5,934 nt of DNA from an uncultured Clostridia bacterium (lineage in GTDB: Bacteria > Bacillota > Clostridia > Oscillospirales > Acutalibacteraceae). The translations under genes were made by a program, and so were the position numbers. The DNA lies in assembly GCA_945221685.1 (NCBI GenBank), contig CALYNN010000102.1, positions 1 to 5,934 on the forward strand, given 5' to 3'. This document shows positions 1 to 5,934 of the stretch, one piece after another; within the stretch, counting starts at the first letter, position 1; the number at the start of each line of letters is the position of its first letter. The notes under the pieces were generated by a model. It saw nothing but the letters and a program-made list of their open reading frames with translations, had not been told where the DNA came from and made no database searches.

Positions 1-708
1 GAGCTTGGTTCAGGCTCATTTATTCCCGGCTTTGAGGAGCAGGTTGCAGGTCATAAGTCAGAGGAGGAATTTGATGTTAATGTAACATTCCCCGAGGACT
101 ATGCTCAGGAGCTTGCAGGCAAGGACGCTGTTTTCAAGTGCAAAATTCACGAAATTAAAACAAAGGAAATGCCTGAGCTTGATGATGATTTTGCAAAGGA
201 TGTTTCCGAATTTGATACTCTTGACGAGCTTAAGGAAGACCTTAAGAAGCAGATTTCCGAGAAGAAGTCTTCTGAAGCTAAAACCGATTTTGAAAATCAG
301 CTTATAGAGCAGGTTGTTGAAAATATGGAGGTTGAAATTCCCGAATGTATGTTCGAACAGAGAACTGATGAGATGATTCAGGATTACGCCTACAGACTTC
401 AAATGCAGGGAATTGACCTTAATACATATCTCAGCTATCTTGGTCAGGATATGGATTCATTTAAGGCGTCCTTCAGAAGCGGTGCAGAAAATCAGGTTAA
501 GGCTTCCATTGCTCTTGAGGCAATAGTTAAGGCTGAAGGCATTGAAGCAACTGAAGAAGAAATTGAAGCTGAGGTTGCAAAGCTGGCAGAGCAGTATTCA
601 ATGGAGGCTGAGCAGGTTAAAACCGCTGTATCAGCAGAGCAGCTTGCTTCCGATATTAAAACAAGAAAAGCAGTAGAGCTTATTGTTGACTCTGCTGTTA
701 AAGAGTAA
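1..708 (+). CDS. tig: Trigger factor, C-terminal part (5' end cut by window edge)
   Basis: Ribosome-associated chaperone and peptidyl-prolyl isomerase that binds nascent chains at the exit tunnel. Reading frame 1 is open from the first base and gives 235 residues before TAA. Residues 1-16 (ELGSGSFIPGFEEQVA) are the hallmark of the trigger factor FKBP-type isomerase domain, which runs to about residue 54 (FKCKIHEIKTKE). The linker MPELDDDFAKD follows, and the rest (about 66-235) is the helical, acidic, Lys/Glu-rich C-terminal chaperone domain. Compared with the roughly 430-residue family length, about 190 N-terminal residues are missing, including the ribosome-binding domain. This is a window cut, not a deletion. 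The in-frame ATG at 169 lies inside the domain and is not a start. clpP follows 39 bases downstream on the same strand, matching the widespread tig-clpP-clpX order. Identity is certain; the N-terminus and promoter cannot be seen. Confidence 0.97.
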   Translation, partial: ELGSGSFIPGFEEQVAGHKSEEEFDVNVTFPEDYAQELAGKDAVFKCKIHEIKTKEMPELDDDFAKDVSEFDTLDELKEDLKKQISEKKSSEAKTDFENQLIEQVVENMEVEIPECMFEQRTDEMIQDYAYRLQMQGIDLNTYLSYLGQDMDSFKASFRSGAENQVKASIALEAIVKAEGIEATEEEIEAEVAKLAEQYSMEAEQVKTAVSAEQLASDIKTRKAVELIVDSAVKE

Positions 709-737
709 TTATCAGATTAGCTTTACATTTAAGGATT

Positions 738-743
738 GGTGAT
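738..743 (+). promoter_or_regulatory. Ribosome binding site of clpP (GGTGAT)
   Basis: GGTGAT matches the 3' portion of the extended Shine-Dalgarno consensus (AAGGAGGTGATCC) rather than its GGAGG core. Aligned on that consensus, the GGAGG register ends 8 bases before the ATG at 748. This supports 748 over the in-frame TTG at 736, which would place the site inside the gene. A weaker AAGGA at 731-735 lies 12 bases upstream of the ATG. Confidence 0.55.
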
Positions 744-747
744 AACT

Positions 748-1329
748 ATGGCATTAGTGCCTTATGTTCTTGAACAAACAAGCGCCGGAGAGCGCTCAAT
801 GGATATTTATTCCAGACTTTTGAACGACAGAATTATTGTTCTTTCGGATGAGGTTAATTCTACAACGGCGTCACTTGTTGTTGCTCAGCTTTTGTTCCTT
901 GAAGGACAGGATAGCGAAAAGGATATCAGCCTTTACATTAACAGTCCCGGCGGTTCCGTAACAGACGGTATGGCTATTTATGATACAATGCAGTATATTA
1001 AATGCGATGTTTCCACAATCTGCATTGGTATGGCGGCTTCTATGGGTGCGTTTCTTCTTTCAAGCGGCGCAAAGGGCAAAAGAATTTGCCTGCCCAACGC
1101 AGAGGTTATGATTCACCAGCCCTTAGGCAGAACCGAGGGCCAGGCAACTGAAATTGAAATTGCCGCTAATCACATTTTGCGCACAAAGAAAAAGCTTAAT
1201 TCAATAATGGCGGAAAACTGCGGAAAATCTCTTGAAGAAATGACTGCCGCCACCGACCGTGATAACTGGCTTACAGCTCAGGAGGCACTTGAATTCGGCC
1301 TTGTTGACAAGGTTATTGATAAAAGATAA
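748..1329 (+). CDS. clpP: ATP-dependent Clp protease proteolytic subunit ClpP
   Basis: Serine peptidase that forms the double-heptamer barrel degrading polypeptides fed in by ClpX or other Clp ATPases in the cytoplasm. The 193-residue protein has the normal length. The catalytic triad is complete: Ser98 in GMAASMGAF, His123 in MIHQPLG and Asp172 in DRDNW, at the usual Firmicute numbering when ATG 748 is used. The oxyanion motif SPGGSV is at 66-71. The N-terminus MALVPYVLEQTSAGERSMDIYSRLL has the conserved LVPYV/D-IYSRLL pattern, with only a very short propeptide possible. Small departures from common sequences are GRTEG at 127-131, where many ClpPs have GGAQG, and Trp174 after DRDN. The gene lies 39 bases after tig and 11 before clpX. 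No CtsR or HrcA operator is visible in the upstream gap, so it is probably co-transcribed with tig, although a promoter beyond the window edge cannot be judged. Confidence 0.98.
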   Translation: MALVPYVLEQTSAGERSMDIYSRLLNDRIIVLSDEVNSTTASLVVAQLLFLEGQDSEKDISLYINSPGGSVTDGMAIYDTMQYIKCDVSTICIGMAASMGAFLLSSGAKGKRICLPNAEVMIHQPLGRTEGQATEIEIAANHILRTKKKLNSIMAENCGKSLEEMTAATDRDNWLTAQEALEFGLVDKVIDKR

Positions 1330-1340
1330 GGTAGGTTTTT

Positions 1341-2630
1341 ATGGCACGAGATGATTCCAGACACTCTGTGGCTAGGTGCTCCTTTTGCGGAATATCCGAG
1401 GCAATGGTTCACAAGCTTCTTGAGGGGCCGGGTGTGTTTATCTGCGATGAATGTGTAAGCATTTGTAACGATATTATCAACGAAACGGCTTCCTCTGAAA
1501 TTCCTCACACCAAGGAAACAAGCGAGGATATTACGCTTCCTACTCCCGAGGAAATTAAACAAAAGCTTGATGAATATGTAATCGGTCAGGACGACGCGAA
1601 AAAAGCTCTTTCCGTAGCTGTTTATAACCATTATAAGCGGATTTACAGCGGCGGAAGCATCGACGATGTTGAGCTTCAAAAAAGTAATGTTCTTCTGTTA
1701 GGACCCACTGGCGTAGGTAAAACAATGCTTGCCCAAACCCTTGCTAAAATTTTAAATGTTCCTTTCGCCATTGCCGATGCTACAACCCTTACCGAAGCAG
1801 GCTATGTCGGCGAGGATGTTGAAAACATCTTGCTCCGTCTTATACAGGCGGCTGAGTTTGATATCGAAAAGGCTCAGCGCGGCATTATCTATGTTGACGA
1901 AATTGACAAAATTTCAAGAAAAAGCGAAAATCGTTCAATAACAAGAGATGTCAGCGGCGAAGGCGTTCAGCAGGCTCTTCTTAAAATTCTTGAGGGTACT
2001 GTTTCAAATGTTCCCCCCGGAGGAGGACGGAAACATCCTCAACAGGAATTTATTCAAATTGATACTACAAACATTTTGTTTATTTGCGGCGGTGCCTTTG
2101 ACGGAATAGATAAGATTATCGAAAAGCGTATCGGCGGAACTGCTCTCGGCTTTGGTGCAGAGGTAAAAAATAAGAGCGACGACGGTAAAAGCGTTCTTAA
2201 GCAGGCAATTCAGCACGATCTTGTTAAATTCGGTCTTATACCGGAGTTAATCGGTAGAATTCCCGTCATTGCCGTACTTGACGATTTAGACAAGGACTCG
2301 CTTATAAGAATAATGAAAGAGCCGAAAAATTCAATTTTACGGCAGTATGTTAAGCTTTTTGAGCTTGATAATGTTGAGCTTACCTTTGACGACGCCGCAT
2401 TAGAGGCTATTGCCGATATTACACTTGAAAGAAAAACAGGTGCAAGAGGCTTAAGAAGTGCTTTTGAAAATGTTCTGAACGAATTGATGTTTTCTGTTCC
2501 CGGTGATTCTACAATCATTAAGGTAAATATTACCGAGGGTTGCGTAAGAAACGGTGACGAACCCGAAATTTTAAGAAGCAGCCGAAAAGAAAACGTCAGA
2601 TTAACAAGGGATATATTAAAAAATGCGTAA
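1341..2630 (+). CDS. clpX: ATP-dependent Clp protease ATP-binding subunit ClpX
   Basis: Hexameric AAA+ unfoldase that recognises tagged or degron-bearing proteins, unfolds them with ATP and threads them into ClpP. It has 429 residues, the usual size. The N-terminal zinc-binding domain has four cysteines, C13-x2-C16 and C35-x2-C38. The AAA+ core shows Walker A GPTGVGKT at 121-128, the pore loop GYVGED at 154-159, Walker B IIYVDEID at 182-189 (Glu187), the RKH pore loop at 230-232, the arginine finger in IGRIPV (Arg306) and sensor 2 in GARGLR (Arg369). The ClpP-docking loop reads LGF at 269-271, a conservative form of the common IGF tripeptide. The start ATG lies 11 bases after the clpP stop, behind GGTAGG at 1330-1335, so translation is probably linked to clpP. 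A terminator begins at the base after the stop codon, making clpX the last gene of the upstream unit. Confidence 0.98.
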   Translation: MARDDSRHSVARCSFCGISEAMVHKLLEGPGVFICDECVSICNDIINETASSEIPHTKETSEDITLPTPEEIKQKLDEYVIGQDDAKKALSVAVYNHYKRIYSGGSIDDVELQKSNVLLLGPTGVGKTMLAQTLAKILNVPFAIADATTLTEAGYVGEDVENILLRLIQAAEFDIEKAQRGIIYVDEIDKISRKSENRSITRDVSGEGVQQALLKILEGTVSNVPPGGGRKHPQQEFIQIDTTNILFICGGAFDGIDKIIEKRIGGTALGFGAEVKNKSDDGKSVLKQAIQHDLVKFGLIPELIGRIPVIAVLDDLDKDSLIRIMKEPKNSILRQYVKLFELDNVELTFDDAALEAIADITLERKTGARGLRSAFENVLNELMFSVPGDSTIIKVNITEGCVRNGDEPEILRSSRKENVRLTRDILKNA

Positions 2631-2662
2631 AAAAGGGCAACATTTTGTTGCCTTTTTTATTT
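2631..2662 (+). terminator. Rho-independent terminator after clpX
   Basis: The perfect 6-bp stem GGCAAC (2636-2641) / GTTGCC (2647-2652) closes a 5-base ATTTT loop. A G-U pair and four A-T pairs can extend it from the upstream AAAA run (2631-2634) into the downstream T-run. Six Ts follow the stem at 2653-2658, with more at 2660-2663. It starts at the first base after the clpX stop and should end the tig-clpP-clpX transcript. The A-run on the 5' side gives some potential on the other strand, but no gene converges here. Confidence 0.93.
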
Positions 2663-2676
2663 TATTAGTATATAAT
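2648..2676 (+). promoter_or_regulatory. Predicted sigma-A promoter of the lon-engB unit
   Basis: A perfect -10 hexamer TATAAT lies at 2671-2676. Exactly 17 bases upstream is TTGCCT (2648-2653), which matches 4 of 6 positions of TTGACA and forms part of the 3' arm of the clpX terminator. The predicted transcription start is near 2682-2684, giving a leader of about 35 bases before the lon ATG. The -10 box and its position between a terminator and a gene are strong evidence; the -35 assignment is weaker. There is no TG extension before the -10 box. Confidence 0.75.
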
Positions 2677-2699
2677 CTATAGTAATTATTTTAGATTAT
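2672..2699. promoter_or_regulatory. 28-bp near-perfect dyad over the lon promoter (candidate operator)
   Basis: The half ATAATCTATAGTAA (2672-2685) and the reverse complement of the other half, ATAATCTAAAATAA (2686-2699), agree at 12 of 14 positions. The outer 8 bp are perfect on each side and a TAATTA palindrome sits at the exact centre. The dyad covers five bases of the -10 box and the predicted start site, which is where a repressor would block transcription. It matches neither CIRCE nor the CtsR heptad repeat. The high A/T content raises the chance of coincidental symmetry, and the regulator, if any, is unknown. Confidence 0.5.
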
Positions 2700-2705
2700 T
2701 TGATT

Positions 2706-2710
2706 GTAGG
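2706..2710 (+). promoter_or_regulatory. Ribosome binding site of lon (GTAGG)
   Basis: GTAGG is followed by six Ts and an A, giving a 7-base spacing to ATG 2718. It selects this ATG over the in-frame TTG at 2700, which lies upstream of the site and has no Shine-Dalgarno sequence of its own. The same GTAGG plus T-run arrangement precedes clpX at 1331-1340. Confidence 0.6.
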
Positions 2711-2717
2711 TTTTTTA

Positions 2718-5126
2718 ATGAACGATTTTATTATTAATGAAAGCATTGCGGAGCTGCCCGTTATTCCTTTAAGGGGACTGGTGGTTTTTCCGAAAATGAT
2801 ATTGCACTTTGATGTTGGCAGAAAAAAGAGCATCGAAGCCTTAAAGGACGCAATGCAGGAAGGTCAAAGGGTTTTTCTTGTTTGCCAAAAGGATGCTTCG
2901 ATTGACGAGCCGAATATTGATGATTTATACGATATCGGTGTTATTTGTAATGTTAAGCAGATGATTAGAATACCCAACAGCGACAATCTGCGTGTTGTTG
3001 TGGAGGGCGTATGCAGAGCAACGCTTATATCTTTTACCCATTATAAGCCGTTCATTTCTGCGGCGGTAGATATTATTGAGGAAAACGACAATGAAGAAAG
3101 CTCCCGCGAAGATGTTGCTTATCAGCGCATAGCAAAGAAGGAATTTGAAAATTATGTTTCCCTTATGCCTAAGATTAACAGCGATGTAATTGCAAAGGTT
3201 GTTTCAATTAAGAAAAGCGGTGAGCTTGCCGATTACATCTGCTCTAATACCTTTTTAGATTATACCGATAAGCAGAGAATATTAAATATTACCGATTGCT
3301 CAAAGCGCCTTGCAGAGCTCCTTGTCCTTCTAAAAAAAGAGGTTTCTGCATTAGAAATCGAGCTTGAAATACAGGATAAGGTTCAGCAGGAAATTGATAA
3401 AAACCAAAGAGAATATTATCTGCGTGAGGAGATGAAGGTTATTGCCGAAAGCCTCGGCGAAGCCGAAAATCCCGTTGAGGAGGCAGACGAATACCGTCAA
3501 AAAATTTCTGCGTTATCCTGTGATGAAAGCATCAGCCAAAGGCTAATTAAGGAATGTGACAAGCTGATGAAAATGCCTTTAGGCTCTCACGAGGCAACGG
3601 TTTTAAGAAATTATCTTGACAAATGTATTGAAATTCCGTTTGGAAAATATACCAAGGATTCCATTAATCTTATCAAGGCAAGAAAAATTCTTGACAAAGA
3701 CCATTACGGACTTGATAAGGTAAAGGAAAGAATTGTTGACTCCCTTGCAGTATATAAAAGAAATCCCGATTTTTCAGGTCAAATTCTTTGCCTTGCAGGA
3801 CCTCCCGGAGTAGGTAAAACATCAATTGTTAAATCTCTTGCAAAAAGTATGAACAGAAAATATGTTCGTATTGCTTTAGGCGGTATTCACGATGAAGCAG
3901 AGATAAGAGGTCACCGCAAAACATATATCGGTTCAATGCCGGGCAGAATAGTTGAAGCCATTATTAAAAGCGGTGTAATGAATCCTATAATTTTACTTGA
4001 TGAAATCGACAAGGTAGGAAACGATTATAAGGGCGATCCGGCGTCTGCCTTGCTTGAAGCTCTCGACCCCGAGCAAAATAGCACCTTTACCGACCATTAT
4101 ATTGAATTTCCCGTTGATTTAAGCAAGGTTCTTTTTATTACAACTGCAAACGATACTTCCGCCGTTCCTGCGCCTTTGTACGACAGAATGGAGGTTATTG
4201 AGCTTGGCTCATATACCGTTGAGGAAAAATTCCATATTGCAAAAAATCATTTAATAAAGAAGGAGCTTGCCCGTCATAATATTTCAGGCAGAGAATTCAA
4301 AATTACAGACGGTGCAGTGTATGCCTTGATTGAAAGCTATACAAAGGAAGCCGGAGTAAGAAATCTTGAAAAGCAGATAGCTTCTCTTTGCAGAAAGGCT
4401 TCTGTTGCCCTTGAAAACGGTGCAAAGCAGTTCAAGGTTGACGAAAGCAATATCGAAAATTATTTAGGTAAAAGAAAATATAAGCAGGACAGAATAGAAG
4501 GAAAATCACAAGTAGGTACAGTTAACGGTTTAGCGTGGACAAGCGTTGGCGGAACACTGCTTCCTATTGAAGTCGGCGCATTAGAGGGTACAGGTAAGAT
4601 AGAGCTTACAGGTAATCTCGGCGATGTAATGAAGGAAAGCGCAAAAACAGCCGTTTCCTTTATAAGAAGCAAAGCTTCTGCATACGGTATAGACAGTGAT
4701 TTTTATAAAACCAAGGATATTCATATACATACTCCTGAAGCGGCAATCCCAAAGGACGGTCCCTCGGCAGGACTTGCGTTTACCACTGCCCTTGTCAGCG
4801 AGCTTACAGGCGTTCCTATTAAGTCTAATGTTGCCATGACAGGTGAAATCAGCCTAAAGGGAAAGGCACTTGCTATAGGAGGACTTAAGGAAAAATCAAT
4901 GGCTGCATATAAAGCAGGCTGTGATACCGTTATTATTCCAAAGGATAATGAAAGTGATTTGGCAGAAATTTCCGATGAAGTTAAAGGAGCTGTAAAATTT
5001 ATTACTGTTACTTCCTTTGATGAAATTTTACAAATTGCCTTTGATGGCAGGATTATAAAGAGCAACCGTAACGCAGACGCCTTTATCACTCCCGAAAAAA
5101 CACACAGTCCAGTAGTAACTCAATAG
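2718..5126 (+). CDS. lon: ATP-dependent endopeptidase Lon (LonA type)
   Basis: Cytoplasmic homo-hexameric AAA+ protease that degrades misfolded and selected regulatory proteins. It has 802 residues from ATG 2718. The N-terminal substrate-binding domain opens with ELPVIPLRGLVVFPKM and ends in a helical coiled-coil segment containing DKNQREYYLREEM (227-239). The ATPase shows Walker A GPPGVGKT (361-368), the conserved DEAEIRGHRKTYIGSMPGR stretch, Walker B LLDEIDK (Asp428/Glu429), the arginine finger in DRME (Arg490) and sensor 2 in GVRN (Arg548). The peptidase domain has the Ser-Lys dyad: Ser683 in PKDGPSAG and Lys726 in GGLKEK, 43 residues apart as in E. coli Lon. The long N-domain and absence of membrane segments mark it as LonA, not LonB. 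The C-terminal tail is about 14 residues longer than in E. coli Lon and polar. lon begins a new transcription unit behind its own promoter; engB follows after 7 bases. Confidence 0.98.
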   Translation: MNDFIINESIAELPVIPLRGLVVFPKMILHFDVGRKKSIEALKDAMQEGQRVFLVCQKDASIDEPNIDDLYDIGVICNVKQMIRIPNSDNLRVVVEGVCRATLISFTHYKPFISAAVDIIEENDNEESSREDVAYQRIAKKEFENYVSLMPKINSDVIAKVVSIKKSGELADYICSNTFLDYTDKQRILNITDCSKRLAELLVLLKKEVSALEIELEIQDKVQQEIDKNQREYYLREEMKVIAESLGEAENPVEEADEYRQKISALSCDESISQRLIKECDKLMKMPLGSHEATVLRNYLDKCIEIPFGKYTKDSINLIKARKILDKDHYGLDKVKERIVDSLAVYKRNPDFSGQILCLAGPPGVGKTSIVKSLAKSMNRKYVRIALGGIHDEAEIRGHRKTYIGSMPGRIVEAIIKSGVMNPIILLDEIDKVGNDYKGDPASALLEALDPEQNSTFTDHYIEFPVDLSKVLFITTANDTSAVPAPLYDRMEVIELGSYTVEEKFHIAKNHLIKKELARHNISGREFKITDGAVYALIESYTKEAGVRNLEKQIASLCRKASVALENGAKQFKVDESNIENYLGKRKYKQDRIEGKSQVGTVNGLAWTSVGGTLLPIEVGALEGTGKIELTGNLGDVMKESAKTAVSFIRSKASAYGIDSDFYKTKDIHIHTPEAAIPKDGPSAGLAFTTALVSELTGVPIKSNVAMTGEISLKGKALAIGGLKEKSMAAYKAGCDTVIIPKDNESDLAEISDEVKGAVKFITVTSFDEILQIAFDGRIIKSNRNADAFITPEKTHSPVVTQ

Positions 5127-5131
5127 GTGAT
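5125..5131 (+). promoter_or_regulatory. Ribosome binding site of engB (AGGTGAT)
   Basis: AGGTGAT is a 7-base match to the 3' part of the extended Shine-Dalgarno consensus. It ends 2 bases before ATG 5134, and its GG aligns with a normal register about 6 bases from the start. The site overlaps the lon stop codon TAG (5124-5126), so ribosomes finishing lon are delivered directly to the engB start. Confidence 0.6.
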
Positions 5132-5133
5132 TT

Positions 5134-5736
5134 ATGAATTATAACAAAGCATTTTTTGAAAGAGCCTATGGCATATCCACACAGCTTCCGGAAAGTCAGG
5201 CTTGTGAAATTGCCTTTGCGGGCAGGTCAAATGTTGGTAAAAGCTCATTACTTAATAAGCTTTTTAACCGTAAGCAGCTTGCAAGAGTAAGCTCTGTTCC
5301 CGGTAAAACAATTACCATTAATTTTTACGATGTTGAGGGAATTAAATTTGTTGACCTGCCGGGATACGGATATGCAAAAATAAGTAAACAGGAGCTAAAC
5401 CGATTCGGCGAGCTGATGGAGGGCTATTTTCAAAGCGGACGAAATATAAGGCTTGTAGTTCAGCTTATAGATATGAGACATCCGCTTACAGAGGACGATA
5501 AGGGTATGATTACCTTTATGATGCAAATGAAAATTCCGTTTATTATCGTAATGACAAAATGCGATAAGCTGAAAAAAACTGCATATGCCCAAAGATTAAA
5601 GGAGTCTAAGGAGGAGCTTGCTTTTGCAGGCGGAGTGCCTGTTGTTCCTTTTTCAGCAGTAAATGGGCAGGGCTTAAACGGAATTAAAAACTATATTGAT
5701 AAAGCAATTAGTGATGGAGGATTAACAAATGAGTAA
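5134..5736 (+). CDS. engB: Ribosome biogenesis GTP-binding protein EngB (YsxC/YihA)
   Basis: Small TRAFAC-class GTPase needed for late assembly of the 50S ribosomal subunit in the family's studied members. The 200-residue length is typical. All G motifs are present: G1 GRSNVGKS (30-37), G2 threonines in the KTITINF segment (58-64), G3 DLPGYGYA (74-81), G4 TKCD (141-144) and G5 SA (174-175). DLPGYGYA and IDMRHP (112-117) are characteristic of EngB and separate it from Era and EngA/Der. The family commonly has TPGKTQ before G2, and here it is VPGKTI, a minor change. It starts 7 bases after lon and its last codons overlap the next gene, so it is probably translated from the lon transcript. A lon-engB (lonA-ysxC) pairing is also known from Bacillus. 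Confidence 0.97.
   Translation: MNYNKAFFERAYGISTQLPESQACEIAFAGRSNVGKSSLLNKLFNRKQLARVSSVPGKTITINFYDVEGIKFVDLPGYGYAKISKQELNRFGELMEGYFQSGRNIRLVVQLIDMRHPLTEDDKGMITFMMQMKIPFIIVMTKCDKLKKTAYAQRLKESKEELAFAGGVPVVPFSAVNGQGLNGIKNYIDKAISDGGLTNE
5716..5720 (+). promoter_or_regulatory. Ribosome binding site of the last gene (GGAGG, within engB)
   Basis: This perfect GGAGG core lies 8 bases before ATG 5729 and inside the last codons of engB. It is the only full GGAGG among the start sites in the window, where the other genes use GGTGAT or GTAGG variants. It supports 5729 as the start and independent or coupled initiation within the engB tail. Confidence 0.7.
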
Positions 5737-5934
5737 GACACCGTTTGTAACAAAGGAAAAGGTTGAAGAAATTGCTTCGGTTTATCCTACCCCTTTTCAT
5801 CTTTATGACGAAAAGGGAATAAGGCAGAATGCAGAAAACTTAAAGAAGGCTTTTTCCTGGAATAAGGGATACAAGGAGTATTTTGACGTTAAGGCAACTC
5901 CCACCCCGTTTTTAATTAACATACTGAGTGAGTA
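5729..5934 (+). CDS. Diaminopimelate decarboxylase-like PLP enzyme, N-terminal part (3' end cut)
   Basis: Sixty-eight codons are visible before the window ends. The translation MSKTPFVTKEKVEEIASVYPTPFHLYDEKGIRQNAENLKKAF resembles the start of fold-type III PLP decarboxylases (alanine racemase-like barrel): the TPFHLYD strand, then FDVKATP, where Lys55 is the expected PLP-binding lysine. Clostridial proteins of this type are usually annotated as diaminopimelate decarboxylase (LysA), which converts meso-diaminopimelate to lysine. The specificity residues and the C-terminal domain lie beyond the window, so a paralogue acting on another amino acid is possible and I give no symbol. FDVKATP differs slightly from the commoner YAVKAN form. 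The gene overlaps engB by 8 bases (ATGAGTAA) behind a perfect GGAGG, indicating translational coupling to engB and membership of the lon unit. The family is well supported; the exact substrate is an inference. Confidence 0.8.
   Translation, partial: MSKTPFVTKEKVEEIASVYPTPFHLYDEKGIRQNAENLKKAFSWNKGYKEYFDVKATPTPFLINILSE

Noticed and set aside
101..307. Overlapping + strand open frame within trigger factor
   Set aside because: It is out of frame with the clear tig coding sequence, has a Leu/Lys/Arg-rich low-complexity translation and no recognisable domain.
736..747. TTG at 736 as an earlier start for clpP
   Set aside because: It would add four residues not seen in the family and would put the GGTGAT site inside the gene. 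ATG 748 gives the standard S98/H123/D172 numbering.
709..747. Separate promoter, terminator or CtsR/HrcA operator between tig and clpP
   Set aside because: A TTTACA occurs at 722-727, but no acceptable -10 box lies at the right distance before the clpP start. No hairpin with a T-run, GGTCAAA heptads or CIRCE repeat is present. The gap looks like ordinary intra-operon spacing.
2700..2717. TTG at 2700 as the lon start
   Set aside because: It lies before the GTAGG site, has no Shine-Dalgarno of its own and adds six residues absent from Lon proteins. ATG 2718 fits better.
3256..3263. Second copy of the dyad half-site TAGATTAT inside lon
   Set aside because: It is a single half-site with no partner arm, and it encodes part of an ordinary Leu-Asp-Tyr stretch. 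Coincidence is likely in A/T-rich DNA.
4721..5089. Long open frames on the minus strand (also at 1278-1679 and 2210-2518)
   Set aside because: They lie wholly or almost wholly antisense to well-supported genes. Their hydrophobic Ser/Ile/Leu-rich translations resemble no family and they have no convincing start sites. They are shadows of lon, clpP/clpX and clpX.
1..5934. Mobile elements, CRISPR arrays, RNA genes or phage genes
   Set aside because: No repeat arrays, transposase motifs, terminal inverted repeats or tRNA/rRNA signatures were seen. The only non-coding stretches are three short gaps (39, 11 and 7 bases) and the 87-base clpX-lon region.

Overview
The window is a housekeeping protein-quality-control region from a low-to-moderate GC Firmicute. 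It is most likely a member of the Clostridia of the Ruminococcaceae/Oscillospiraceae type. That placement is inferred from the A/T-rich codon use (many AGA, CTT, AAG and GAA codons), the protein sequence style, and the order tig-clpP-clpX-lon-engB followed by a diaminopimelate-decarboxylase-like gene. The genus cannot be fixed from the sequence alone.

All six genes are on the + strand. Bases 1-708 hold the C-terminal half of trigger factor (tig), cut by the window edge. clpP (748-1329) and clpX (1341-2630) follow with gaps of 39 and 11 bases, so the three probably share a transcript. A strong Rho-independent terminator begins directly after the clpX stop (2631-2662). A new promoter sits right behind it, with its -10 box at 2671-2676 and a candidate -35 box inside the terminator's 3' arm. 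It would start a second unit: lon (2718-5126), engB (5134-5736) and a decarboxylase-like gene (5729 onward, cut by the window end). lon and engB are 7 bases apart. engB and the last gene overlap by 8 bases.

The genes make functional sense together. Trigger factor folds nascent chains at the ribosome exit tunnel. ClpX unfolds substrates and feeds them to the ClpP peptidase. Lon is a separate ATP-dependent protease, and EngB is a GTPase for 50S ribosome assembly. The final PLP enzyme belongs to amino acid metabolism and is a passenger in the second unit. Every active-site motif I checked is intact and no gene is broken apart from the two edge truncations.

I found no mobile element, CRISPR array, RNA gene or clearly novel system. 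The most interesting structure is the 87-base clpX-lon gap, which packs a terminator, a promoter and a 28-base near-perfect dyad centred near the predicted lon transcription start. The dyad is a candidate operator for an unidentified regulator.
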